Shown here piece by piece: positions 29,284 through 37,455 of a DNA stretch of 64,000 nt. The DNA is from Umezawaea tangerina. GTDB lineage: Bacteria; Actinomycetota; Actinomycetes; Mycobacteriales; Pseudonocardiaceae. Numbering within the stretch: position 1 is the stretch's first letter; each line of letters begins with the position of its first letter. A model generated the notes under the pieces. It made no database searches. It was not told the origin of the DNA and was given only the letters and a program-made list of their open reading frames with translations. The stretch is from positions 124,001 to 188,000 of the forward strand of contig NZ_PVTF01000005.1 in assembly GCF_003002815.1 (NCBI RefSeq), in the 5' to 3' direction. The translations under genes were made by a program, and so were the position numbers.

Positions 29284-31593
29284 ATGCACGACGAGCAGCG
29301 GCTTCCCGGTACCCCGAACGAGCTGGGGGCGGAGTGGGCCCGCGCGGCGCAGGCCGAGGCGGAGGCGGGCACGACGTCGTTCGACATGACGGTGTGCCTC
29401 ACCGAGCCCATCCACCTGCTGGGCGGCATCCAGTCCTACGGCGCGCTGCTGGCCGCGGACGACTCGGGGGTGGTCGAGGTCGCGAGCGCGAACACGGCGG
29501 CCGTGCTGGGCTCCGCGCCCGAGGCGCTGCTCGGCAGCCCCCTCGAGGCCCTGCTCGGTGCCGAGGGCGTCGCGACCGTTCGCGGCACGCTCGACGCTCC
29601 GACCGGCGACCGCGGGCTGTGCAGTCTCGCGCTGCCCGGATCCGGTGGGAACTTCGACGTCACGGTGTACCGCGCGGACGGCCGGACGGTGCTGGAGTTC
29701 GAGCCGCGCCCGGTCGAGACCGCGTTCCGCTTCTCCCAGTTCTACCCGCACCTGCGCACCTCGCTGACCAAGCTCCAGCACGAGCGGACCGTGGTCGACG
29801 TGTGCGCGTCGGCGGTGGCGGAGATCCGCGCGCTGACCGGGTACGACCGGGTGGTGGCCTACCGGTTCGAAGGCCAGGCCGGTCCCGGCGAGGTGATCGC
29901 CGAGTCGGTGTCCGACGGGCTGGAGCCCTGGCTGGGCCTGTGGTTCCCGGCGACCGACATCCCGCCCCAGGCGCGGCGGCTCTACGAGCGCAACTGGATC
30001 CGCGTGATCTACGACGTGGACGACGAGACGGCCCAGGTGCTCCCCCAGGTGCTGCCGGGCACTAGCGCGCCGCTCGACCTGTCCGACTCCACGTTGCGCA
30101 CGGTCTCGTCGTTCCACCTGGAGTACCTGCGCAACATCGGCGTGGCGTCCTCGATGTCGGTGTCGTTGCTGCGCTCCGGCTCGTTGTGGGGTCTCATCGC
30201 GTGCCACGGTGTCGTGCCCCGGCGCCTGGACGCGGAGGTGCGGGCGGCCTGCGAGTTCTTCGGGGTCACGCTCTCCCTGCAGCTCGCCGCGCTGGAGGAG
30301 GCGCAGACCTCGCAGGCCCGCCACGACACGCGGACCGCGCTGTCGCGCCTGGTCACGGAGCTGAACACGGACATCACCCAGTCGGTCACGACCAGTGTCG
30401 ACCTCCTGCGCGAGCTGATCGACGCCGACACCGTGGTGCTGCGGTTGGACGGCGAGACGACGATCGTGAGCGGCCGCGACGAGGACCTGCTGCTGCCGGG
30501 GCTGGAGGCGTTGTGGGACGTGGTCCCGGACCTGGCCGCCGGTGAGGTGTGGAGCACGGACAACCTCTCCGCTCACGACGCGTCCATGGCGGCGCACGCC
30601 GAGCACCTCAGCGGGGCGCTGGTGCTCGCCCTGGACTCGGGCAGCGGCGACCTGATCGCGTGGGTGCGCCCCGAACGCCGGGCCAGCCGGACGTGGGCGA
30701 CGGATCCGAACACCCCGGTGCGGGTCGGCGACCACGGCGAACGCCTCACGCCGCGCGGGTCGTCGGCGGTCTACCGGGCCGTCGTGCGCGGCCGCTGCGT
30801 GCCGTGGACCTCGTCGGACGAGGCGGTCGCCGTCGAGTTCGGCCGCGCGGTCACCACGATGGTGCTGCGGCACAACGCCCGGCTCACGACGTTGAACGAC
30901 GAGCTGCGCCGCGCGAACGACGACCTGGGCACGTACGCGCACGTGGCGGCGCACGAGCTCAAGGAGCCCCTGCGCGGCATCTTCAACTCGACGGCGTTCA
31001 TCCGCGAGGACGCCGAGGACCTGGACGACACGACCGTCCGCAGGCTGGACACCGTGCAGCGCCTCGCCCAGCGGATGGACGAGCTCATCAACTCGCTGCT
31101 GCACTTCGCCCAGCTGGGCCACGGCGCGCTGCGGCGCACCGAGGTCGACCTGCGCGAGGCCGTCGAGGGCGCGCTGGTGATCGCGGGCCCCCGGTTGGCC
31201 GAGCGCGAGGTCTCGGTCGACCTGCCCGCGGCCGGTCAACGGGTGTGGGCCGACCCCGACAGGTTGTCCGAGGTGCTGGTGAACCTGCTGGTGAACGCCG
31301 CGAAGTACGCCCGTGAGGAACACCCGCGCACAGTGCGGGTCCACCTCGTCGGCGAGGACGAGGTGCACGTGCGGGACAACGGCATCGGCATCCCGCCCGA
31401 GCACCGCACCGAGGTGCTCAAGCTGTTCCGCAGGCTGCACAAGCGGGACGCGCACGGCGGCGGTCACGGGGCCGGCCTGGCGATCGTGAACCGCATCGTC
31501 GAGCGGCACGGCGGCCAGGTGGCGCTGCACGCCGCGCCCGGTGGCGGCACCACCGTCGCGTTCACCCTGCCGCGAACCGCCGACCAGGGCTGA
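29284..31593 (+). CDS. Biliverdin-binding bacteriophytochrome histidine kinase
   Basis: Red/far-red photoreceptor kinase of 769 residues. Order: N-terminal tail with the chromophore Cys38 in FDMTVCLTEPIHLLGGIQ, PAS domain, GAF domain with FPATDIPPQARRLYERNWIR (Asp of the DIP motif) and His278 in FHLEYLRNIGVASSMSVS, PHY domain with the tongue PRGSSAVYRAVVRGRCVPW, then a histidine kinase with His557 in VAAHELKEPLRGIFN, N-box LVNLLVNAAKYARE, VRDNGIGIPPEHR and GGGHGAGLAIVNRIV. The Cys before the PAS domain marks a biliverdin rather than phycocyanobilin receptor. ATG start 77 bases from the divergent phosphatase operon, which also encodes heme oxygenase and a receiver protein. The tongue reads PRGSS in place of the usual PRxSF. 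Confidence 0.96.
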   Translation: MHDEQRLPGTPNELGAEWARAAQAEAEAGTTSFDMTVCLTEPIHLLGGIQSYGALLAADDSGVVEVASANTAAVLGSAPEALLGSPLEALLGAEGVATVRGTLDAPTGDRGLCSLALPGSGGNFDVTVYRADGRTVLEFEPRPVETAFRFSQFYPHLRTSLTKLQHERTVVDVCASAVAEIRALTGYDRVVAYRFEGQAGPGEVIAESVSDGLEPWLGLWFPATDIPPQARRLYERNWIRVIYDVDDETAQVLPQVLPGTSAPLDLSDSTLRTVSSFHLEYLRNIGVASSMSVSLLRSGSLWGLIACHGVVPRRLDAEVRAACEFFGVTLSLQLAALEEAQTSQARHDTRTALSRLVTELNTDITQSVTTSVDLLRELIDADTVVLRLDGETTIVSGRDEDLLLPGLEALWDVVPDLAAGEVWSTDNLSAHDASMAAHAEHLSGALVLALDSGSGDLIAWVRPERRASRTWATDPNTPVRVGDHGERLTPRGSSAVYRAVVRGRCVPWTSSDEAVAVEFGRAVTTMVLRHNARLTTLNDELRRANDDLGTYAHVAAHELKEPLRGIFNSTAFIREDAEDLDDTTVRRLDTVQRLAQRMDELINSLLHFAQLGHGALRRTEVDLREAVEGALVIAGPRLAEREVSVDLPAAGQRVWADPDRLSEVLVNLLVNAAKYAREEHPRTVRVHLVGEDEVHVRDNGIGIPPEHRTEVLKLFRRLHKRDAHGGGHGAGLAIVNRIVERHGGQVALHAAPGGGTTVAFTLPRTADQG

Positions 31594-31904
31594 CGCGCGT
31601 TCGACGAGGGTCGCGCGGCGACGGCGACCCGACCTGCCCCACGGGCGGGGCCTGGGCCGCAGGTCCCACGACGGGCCGACCGTCCTCCGGATCGTCCGCC
31701 GCCGCGACCGGACCGGCGGGTCGAGGACCGGAACACTCCGCCTGAAGAGCTGCGGGCGTGTGCGGGCTCCGCGCGGCGTGCGGTGCCGTACCGTTCCGGA
31801 CGACCGATCGGCATTCCCGTCAGGCGGGCGCACCTGTTCCCCGTGTCGGACCACAACCCCGGCGACCACGCCTTGCCGTGCCTCCGGACGCAGGAGGTCC
31901 ACAG
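31594..31904. other. Intergenic region between the phytochrome and first STAS gene
   Basis: About 310 GC-rich bases. No gene with a credible start and ribosome binding site, no strong hairpin and no recognisable operator seen. It presumably holds the promoter of the STAS gene. Confidence 0.4.
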
Positions 31905-32276
31905 ATGACGAACGTCCCCCCACCCACCACCGCGGCCGAGGACGTCGTCGTGGTCGTGTCGGGCGGGGACCTCGACATGGATGGTGCTTCCGACCTGTCG
32001 ATCGACTTGGGGTTGGCGATCTCCGCGAGACCGCGGGCGGTGATCGCGGACCTGACCGCGGTGCGGTTCCTCTCCGCCGCCGGGCTCTCGGCGCTGGAAC
32101 GCGCGCACCACCACGCCGACGCGGTGCACAGCAGGCTGGCGGTGGTCGCCGCGCAGCGCTGCGTGCTGCTGCCGCTGGCGTTGACCAGGCTGGACGCGGT
32201 GCTCACGATGTTCCGGGACCTGTCCGCGGCCCGCACCTTCGTCAACGACCTGCTGGGCGCCGAGCTCGGCCCGTGA
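31905..32276 (+). CDS. STAS-domain anti-sigma factor antagonist
   Basis: Protein of 123 residues of the SpoIIAA/RsbV type. The STAS fold is visible as VVVVVSGGDLDMDGASDL, AVIADLTAVRFLSAAGLSALERA and LAVVAAQRCVLLPLALTRLD. The serine in FLSAAGL is at the position phosphorylated by the cognate anti-sigma kinase. AGGAGG before the ATG fixes the start. It is convergent with an anti-sigma-type ATPase and downstream of the phytochrome, and would be a substrate for the GAF-SpoIIE phosphatase. Confidence 0.88.
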   Translation: MTNVPPPTTAAEDVVVVVSGGDLDMDGASDLSIDLGLAISARPRAVIADLTAVRFLSAAGLSALERAHHHADAVHSRLAVVAAQRCVLLPLALTRLDAVLTMFRDLSAARTFVNDLLGAELGP

Positions 32277-32288
32277 GGACGGCCCGCG

Positions 32289-32855
32289 TCAGGACAGGCT
32301 CATCGCGGCCCAGACGGTCTTGGTGCGCTCGCCCCGCAGCACGCCCCAGGATCGCGACAGGGTCTGCACCAGCCGCATCCCGCGCCCCCGGTAGGCACCG
32401 GCGGTGGACTGGTTGATCAGCGGCGGCAGGTCGCGGGAACCGTCGAGGACCTCGATGACCACCTCGCCCTGGACCGCACCGGGACCCGTGAACCCCGAGT
32501 CGCGCGGCAGGTAGCCGGCGATGGTCACCTGGTGCGGGAGCCGGGCGTGGTCCAGGGCGTTGGAGATCAGCTCGGTGGCCACCAGCTCCACGTCGCCGAC
32601 CACCTCCGCCGAGCACCACGCCAGCGACAGCCGCACCCGCTCCCGGACGAGGGCGAGGTCGTTGCGGGCGATCGGCATCGTGAGCAGCGCCGTCCGCCGG
32701 GTGCCGTCGGCCGGGACGTAGACCTGGCTGGTCGACGACAGGACCAGTGCCGACGCCTGCCCGACCGCGGCTCGCGGCGATCCCGCGGCCGTGTCGGCGC
32801 CGATCGCGGGCCAGACGGTGCGCCGCGAGGCGGTCGTCGCGTCGGAGTCGACCAT
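32289..32855 (-). CDS. Anti-sigma factor-type serine kinase/ATPase (RsbW-like HATPase)
   Basis: Protein of 188 residues with one GHKL ATPase domain. A variable N-terminal 60 residues precede VRERVRLSLAWCSAEVVGDV, then the N-box ELISNALDHARLPHQVTIAG, VVIEVLDGSRDLPPLINQST and the G-box AYRGRGMRLVQTLSRSWGV. This is the RsbW/SpoIIAB-like class that binds a sigma factor or phosphorylates a STAS partner. AGGAG before the ATG at 32855 fixes the start. It lies between two STAS genes and is convergent with the first. No full sigma factor lies next to it, so the controlled sigma is encoded elsewhere or, more speculatively, connects to the region-2-only protein nearby. Confidence 0.87.
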   Translation of the reverse strand: MVDSDATTASRRTVWPAIGADTAAGSPRAAVGQASALVLSSTSQVYVPADGTRRTALLTMPIARNDLALVRERVRLSLAWCSAEVVGDVELVATELISNALDHARLPHQVTIAGYLPRDSGFTGPGAVQGEVVIEVLDGSRDLPPLINQSTAGAYRGRGMRLVQTLSRSWGVLRGERTKTVWAAMSLS

Positions 32856-33082
32856 CGGTGCGCTCCTCGTCCGCCATGGCGGCATTTCGTGTCGTACTCG
32901 TGCATTCCACCATCGGGAACGATGTCCGGACGAACCGGGTTACCCCGTTCGGCTCGGTGTCACGCAAAGCCATCCTTCCGAGTGACACACGGTCACTGGA
33001 TCCCACCGACTCATCACGCTGAGATGCCCTCGGGGTACCGTTCCGCCAGCATCCGGCGCGACAGAACGGCAGGGGATCCACG

Positions 33083-33472
33083 GTGGGCGCGATCGACTCG
33101 ACGGCAGGCCGACTACAGCTGTTCGCGAGCGAGGACGCGTCCGGTTCACCGGTGGTGGCCGCCCACGGCGACATCGACATCAACACCGTCGAGCAGCTGC
33201 ACACCTCGCTGCTCGCCCGGGTCGAGGCGTCGCGAACCCGGTCCGGCACCGCGACCGGGATCGTCCTGGACCTGACCGGGGTGGTGTTCTTCGGCTCGGT
33301 GGCCCTGGAGCCGATGCTTCGCGTCCGCGACATCCTCGCCGCCGACCGCGCCCACCTGCACCTGGTGGTCACCGAACACATCCGCCGTTCGCTGAACATC
33401 CTGGGCATGACCGCGTTGTTCGCGCTCCACGACGACCTGCGGGACGCGCTGGACGCGCTCCGGCAGGACTGA
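33083..33472 (+). CDS. STAS-domain protein (anti-sigma factor antagonist)
   Basis: Second STAS protein, 129 residues. Visible strands are SPVVAAHGDIDINTVEQLHT, TGIVLDLTGVVFFGSVALEPML and LHLVVTEHIRRSLNILGMTALF. The serine in FFGSVAL is the likely phosphorylation site. It starts at a GTG after AGGGGAT. Divergent from the anti-sigma-type kinase gene across 227 bases, with which it may form a switch. The two STAS proteins differ clearly in sequence, so they probably serve different inputs. Confidence 0.87.
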   Translation: MGAIDSTAGRLQLFASEDASGSPVVAAHGDIDINTVEQLHTSLLARVEASRTRSGTATGIVLDLTGVVFFGSVALEPMLRVRDILAADRAHLHLVVTEHIRRSLNILGMTALFALHDDLRDALDALRQD

Positions 33473-33511
33473 GCCCCCGCCGGGCGGTCGGGGCCACCTC
33501 CGGCACCCGGC

Positions 33512-34075
33512 TCAGCGCACCATCGCCAGCACGTCGCGGACCAGCCGTCGCGCGTACTCGTCGTCGACCGGCAGCGCGAAGGCGACGTGGTGGTACAGCG
33601 GCGCGATGACGTGGTCGAGGACCTGTTCGACCGTGGGCGCGGGCTCGCCGCGTCCGCGGGCCCGGAGGACCACCTCCGACGCCTGCTCGCCGCGCTTCTC
33701 CGTGACTGGGCAGCCCGACACGGTCTCGACGCGGGCCGACACCATCGCCCGCAGGTACCGGGTCCGCTCGGGACGGGCGATGTCGCGGGCGATGATCTCC
33801 GCCCACCGCGTCAGGTCCTCCTGGAGCGACCCCGTGTCGGGGACGGATTCGCCGTCCCGCGTCAGCGCGGCGACCGCGACCTCCTCCAGGAGCGCGTTGA
33901 CGTCGGCCCAGCGCCGGTACAGCGTCGTCGGGTTGACCCCGGCCCGTTCGGCGATGACGGGGAAGCTGATCTTGTCGGCACCCTCGCCCACGAGCTCGCC
34001 CACCGACGTGTAGATCGCGGTCAGCACCCGGCCGCTCCGCCCTCCGGGGCGGCTCGCGGCGACTCGGTCGGCCAT
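33512..34075 (-). CDS. TetR-family repressor of the MFS-epoxide hydrolase gene
   Basis: TetR regulator of 187 residues. The helix-turn-helix reads VLTAIYTSVGELVGEGADKI then SFPVIAERAGVNPTTLYRRWADV. The C-terminal ligand-binding half (RTRYLRAMVSARVE, VEQVLDHVIAPLYHHVAFALP) is typical of the TetR_C_16-like groups. ATG chosen because it leaves the operator intact; the frame is open 54 codons upstream. It is divergent from the transporter-hydrolase fusion gene, and a 19-of-20 inverted repeat covers the shared promoter. It very likely represses both genes until a substrate of the fusion protein appears. Confidence 0.92.
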   Translation of the reverse strand: MADRVAASRPGGRSGRVLTAIYTSVGELVGEGADKISFPVIAERAGVNPTTLYRRWADVNALLEEVAVAALTRDGESVPDTGSLQEDLTRWAEIIARDIARPERTRYLRAMVSARVETVSGCPVTEKRGEQASEVVLRARGRGEPAPTVEQVLDHVIAPLYHHVAFALPVDDEYARRLVRDVLAMVR

Positions 34076-34087
34076 GCCACCACCGTA

Positions 34088-34148
34088 CGCAAAGATCTTT
34101 GCTTTAACAAGATCCTGCCGTACAGTGCTTAAAGCAAAGATCATTGCG
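34088..34148. promoter_or_regulatory. TetR operator pair: 20-base inverted repeat
   Basis: CGCAAAGATCTTTGCTTTAA (34088-34107) is repeated in inverse as TTAAAGCAAAGATCATTGCG (34129-34148): 19 of 20 positions match, with a 21-base spacer, and AAAGATCTTT is itself a palindrome. The local AT content is far above the surroundings. It lies between the TetR start and the start of the divergent fusion gene. Confidence 0.85.
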
Positions 34149-34164
34149 TTTTGTTGGAGGTGCC

Positions 34165-36384
34165 GTGCTCGACCGTCCACTCCCGTTCCTCGTCGCCGGG
34201 GCCGCGGGCGCCGCCACGTTGACGGCCGCCTCGGCACCGTCCCCGCTCTACCTCGTCTACCAGCGCCTTTGGGGCTTCTCCGCGTTCACGCTGACGCTCG
34301 TCTTCGCCGTCTACGTCTTCGCGCTGCTCGCCGCCCTGCTCACCGTCGGCTCGCTCTCCGACCGGGTGGGACGGCGGCCCGTCGCCTCCGCGGCCCTGGT
34401 GCTCCTCGCGCTGGGCATGGTGCTCTTCACGATCGCCGGAGGGTCCGGCGGTCTGATGGCCGCGCGGGTCGTGCAGGGTTTCGCCGTCGGCGCGGCCACC
34501 GGCACCACCACGGCCATGATCATGGACTCGGCGCCGAACCCGCGGATCGGCTCGGTCGTCAGCAGCGCGGTCCCGGCGCTGGGGATCGCGATCGGGGCGG
34601 TCCTCGCCGGTGCCCTGGTGGAGTTCGCGCCGTTCCCCCGCGAGCTCGTCTTCTGGATCCTCGCCGTGGTCTACCTGGTGCTCGCGGCGCTCGTGTGGGC
34701 GGTTCCCGAACGCGCCCTGCCCGAGTCGGCGGCGCGGGAGCCGGTCTGGCGGTCGCTCCTGCCCAGCGCCGGGCTCCCGCGGGCCACGCGGCCCGTCTTC
34801 CTCGCACTGGTCCCGTCGATCTGCGCGACGTGGGCGCTCGCCGGGCTGTACCTGTCGCTCGGGTCGTCGGTGCTCGGCACCGTCCTGGACGTGCACAGCC
34901 ACTTCGTCGTCGGCGTCGTGCTCGGGGTGTACTTCGCCGCGGGGGTGGCGGGCACCGTCGTCTCGACGGTCCTCCCGCCGCGGCTGCGCGAGTGGTTCGG
35001 CTACGGGACGCTCGCGGCAGGGGTCCTGGTCACGATCGCGGCGATGCTGACGAGCGCGTTGCCGCTCTACGTGGTCGGGTCGGTGGTCGCGGGGGTCGGC
35101 TTCGGCGCGGCGTTCCGGTTCGCCGTCAACGCTCTCGGCGACGCGGCGCCCGCCGCCCAGCGGGGGCAGGTGTTCGCGACGATGTACATCGTCAGCTACC
35201 TCGCGTTCAGCGTGCCCGCGCTCGCGGCCGGTCTCGCCGTCACGCGCTTCGGGCTCAAGCCGACGGCTGTCGTGTACGGGGTGGTGGAGGTCGCGCTGGT
35301 CCTGATCGCGATGGCCGCGACGACCGTCCGGGCGCGCCGCCGGACCGACGGGAACGAGCCGCGGGAAGGCGTGGGGTCGACGCCGGTGTCGCGCACCTTC
35401 GGCACGCCCCGCCACACGACGCACTACGTCGAGTGCGGGCCGTCCGACGGGCCCCTGGTGGTGTTCCTCCACGGTTGGCCGGGAATCGGTCTGATGTGGC
35501 GTGCCCAGATGGACGCGTTCGCCGCCGAGGGCTGGCACTGCGTCGCCCCCGACCTGCGCGGCTACGGCGGGTCCTCCGCCCCCGCGGCCAAGGACGCCTA
35601 CACCGTCGAGGAGGTCGTGGCGGACATGGCGGAGCTCCACGACCACCTCGGCGGCGAGGCCGCGATCTGGGTCGGCCACGACTGGGGCAGCATCGTGGTC
35701 GGCGCGTTGGCCGCCCACGAGCCCGAGCGCTGCCGCGGCGCCGTGTTGACCTCGTGGGCGTACTTCCCCGAGGCGAACAGCCTGGCCGTGCTCGTGCCGC
35801 TGGTCGACCGGACGATCTACCCGGCCGACCGCTACCCGGACGGGCAATGGGACTACTTCCGCTACTACACAACGCATTTCGAGTCCGCGGTGGCCGACCT
35901 CGACGCGGACCCGGCGGCGACGCTCGCCTCGGTCTACCGCCCCGGCGACCCCGCCTCGATCGGCCAGGTGTCCCCGACGGCGGTGGTCACGCGCGACGGC
36001 GGGCGCTTCGGCACCGCGCACCACGCCCCGCCTGCCTCACCCGACCCGGCCCTCTGGCCACCGGCCGACTTCGACGTGCTGGTGAAGGCGTTCCAGGCCC
36101 GCGGTTTCCGCCCTCCGTCAGCGTGGTACACGAACGACGACGCCAACACCGCCTACGCGCGACGAGCACCCGACGGCGGTCGCCTGTCGCAGCCGGTGCT
36201 TTTCGTCAACGGCGAGTGGGACGCGATCTGCACCATCACCGGGAACCACCAGGGCGACCCGATGCGCGCGGCCTGCGCGGACCTCACCGTGGCCCGTGTT
36301 CCGGCCGGGCACTGGCTTCCGCTGGAGCGCAAGGCGGAACACGTCCAGGCCATCCGAACCTGGTTGCGGAGCAAGGATCTCTGA
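34165..36384 (+). CDS. Natural fusion of an MFS transporter with an epoxide hydrolase
   Basis: Single frame of 739 residues. Residues 1-400 are a 12-helix major-facilitator transporter with the loop 2-3 signature GSLSDRVGRRPVASAA and a central RVVQGFAVGAATGTTTAMIM segment. Residues about 408-739 are an alpha/beta-fold epoxide hydrolase: HGWPG oxyanion motif, Asp506 nucleophile in VGHDWGSIVVGALAAH, ring-opening-type tyrosines in WDYFRYYTTHFES, acidic residue in NGEWDAI and His in AGHWLPLE. The join is a short basic linker (RARRRTDGNEPREG) with no stop or frameshift. GGAGG precedes the GTG at 34165; a TTG at 34144 is inside the operator. The protein should transport a compound and hydrolyse an epoxide at the inner face of the membrane. 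Controlled by the divergent TetR. Confidence 0.9.
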   Translation: MLDRPLPFLVAGAAGAATLTAASAPSPLYLVYQRLWGFSAFTLTLVFAVYVFALLAALLTVGSLSDRVGRRPVASAALVLLALGMVLFTIAGGSGGLMAARVVQGFAVGAATGTTTAMIMDSAPNPRIGSVVSSAVPALGIAIGAVLAGALVEFAPFPRELVFWILAVVYLVLAALVWAVPERALPESAAREPVWRSLLPSAGLPRATRPVFLALVPSICATWALAGLYLSLGSSVLGTVLDVHSHFVVGVVLGVYFAAGVAGTVVSTVLPPRLREWFGYGTLAAGVLVTIAAMLTSALPLYVVGSVVAGVGFGAAFRFAVNALGDAAPAAQRGQVFATMYIVSYLAFSVPALAAGLAVTRFGLKPTAVVYGVVEVALVLIAMAATTVRARRRTDGNEPREGVGSTPVSRTFGTPRHTTHYVECGPSDGPLVVFLHGWPGIGLMWRAQMDAFAAEGWHCVAPDLRGYGGSSAPAAKDAYTVEEVVADMAELHDHLGGEAAIWVGHDWGSIVVGALAAHEPERCRGAVLTSWAYFPEANSLAVLVPLVDRTIYPADRYPDGQWDYFRYYTTHFESAVADLDADPAATLASVYRPGDPASIGQVSPTAVVTRDGGRFGTAHHAPPASPDPALWPPADFDVLVKAFQARGFRPPSAWYTNDDANTAYARRAPDGGRLSQPVLFVNGEWDAICTITGNHQGDPMRAACADLTVARVPAGHWLPLERKAEHVQAIRTWLRSKDL

Positions 36385-36403
36385 CGCGGCACCCACGCCC
36401 GTG

Positions 36404-36433
36404 GACCGCTTCACCGCAGAGCTGGAAGCGGTC
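36404..36433. terminator. Hairpin between the convergent fusion and XRE genes
   Basis: GACCGCTTC / GAAGCGGTC, a perfect 9-bp stem with a 12-base loop, 20 bases after the fusion gene stop and 38 bases before the end of the convergent XRE-type gene. Confidence 0.45.
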
Positions 36434-36470
36434 GTCTGCGAACCGGTGCTCGGCGACCGCCGCGCACTCC

Positions 36471-37355
36471 TCAGCGGTGGAGCTGCCGCTGGACCGAGGA
36501 CACCGCCGCGCCCGCGTGGCGGAGCAGCGCGAGCGCTTCCTCGGACGGCGAGCCCGCGGCCGTGGTCACCACGACCAGGTTCTGCTCGGGCGAGCGCGCG
36601 ATCGCGAGCGTCTGCTGCGTCACGGTCAGCGCGCCGACCACGGGGTGGCGCAGGTCGTAGGAGGCGGCGTCGCACGGGGTGATCCGGTGGTCGGCCCACA
36701 GCGCGACGAACTCCGGGCTCCGCATCGTCAGCTCGCCGATCAGCGCCGCGAGCCGCGGGTCATCGGGGTGCCTGCCGACGGTGATCCGCAGGTTGCCGAC
36801 CACCGCCCGCGCCTTGCGCCCCCAGTCCGCGTACAGCTCGCGGCAGTGCGGGTCGAGGAAGGTGATCCGACTCATGTTGGGCCGGTTCGCCACGTCCTCC
36901 GGTGACTCGCGGTGGACGTGGCCCGCGAACAGCGAATGCGCGAGGTCGTTCCACGCCAGCACATCCGTGCGCCTGCCGAGCACCAGCGCCGGAACGCCGT
37001 CCAGCGCGCGCAACAGGTCCCGCGTCTCGTCGGTGACGACCTCCGGGCGCGGACGGCGCACCTTCGGGGCGCGCCGGGTGGCGCCCGCCAGCCGTTGGAG
37101 GTGGTCGCGTTCGTGGTCGTCGAGCCGCAGACCGCGGGCGATCGCGTCGAGCACCTCCGCCGAGGCGCCGCGCGACAGGCCCTGTTCCAGGCGGGCGTAG
37201 TAGGACACGCTCACGCCCGCCAGGTGCGCGAGCTCCTCGCGGCGCAGCCCGCGCACGCGCCGCCGGGGCCCGATGTCGCGCAGCCCCACGTCCTCCGGGC
37301 GCAGCCGTGCGCGCAGTGCCTGCAGGAAGTCGCCGAGCGGGCCTGGACCGTCCAT
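36471..37355 (-). CDS. XRE-family regulator with MmyB-like ligand-binding domain
   Basis: Regulator of 294 residues. The N-terminal helix-turn-helix reads RRVRGLRREELAHLAGVSVS followed by YYARLEQGLSRGASAEVLDAI. Residues about 105-270 form the PAS-like MmyB domain (VPALVLGRRTDVLAWNDLAHSL, ITFLDPHCRELYADW, SPEFVALWADH), which in this family binds fatty acids or related ligands. The ATG at 37355 gives the family's usual start. Divergent from the metallo-beta-lactamase-fold hydrolase, a frequent arrangement in actinomycetes in which the regulator controls the neighbouring oxidoreductase or hydrolase. Confidence 0.92.
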   Translation of the reverse strand: MDGPGPLGDFLQALRARLRPEDVGLRDIGPRRRVRGLRREELAHLAGVSVSYYARLEQGLSRGASAEVLDAIARGLRLDDHERDHLQRLAGATRRAPKVRRPRPEVVTDETRDLLRALDGVPALVLGRRTDVLAWNDLAHSLFAGHVHRESPEDVANRPNMSRITFLDPHCRELYADWGRKARAVVGNLRITVGRHPDDPRLAALIGELTMRSPEFVALWADHRITPCDAASYDLRHPVVGALTVTQQTLAIARSPEQNLVVVTTAAGSPSEEALALLRHAGAAVSSVQRQLHR

Positions 37356-37455
37356 CCGCCCAGTATCGGCGGCGGCGACCGGCCGAGCCACACCCCGCCA
37401 GGGATAGGACGGGCGTGGTGTGGTTGTCCCGACAGGACTCCCGCACGCTGGGAGG

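Noticed and set aside
29203-31923. 906-codon minus-strand frame opposite the bacteriophytochrome.
   Set aside because: Antisense shadow; all recognisable motifs (Cys38, DIP, H-box) are on the plus strand.
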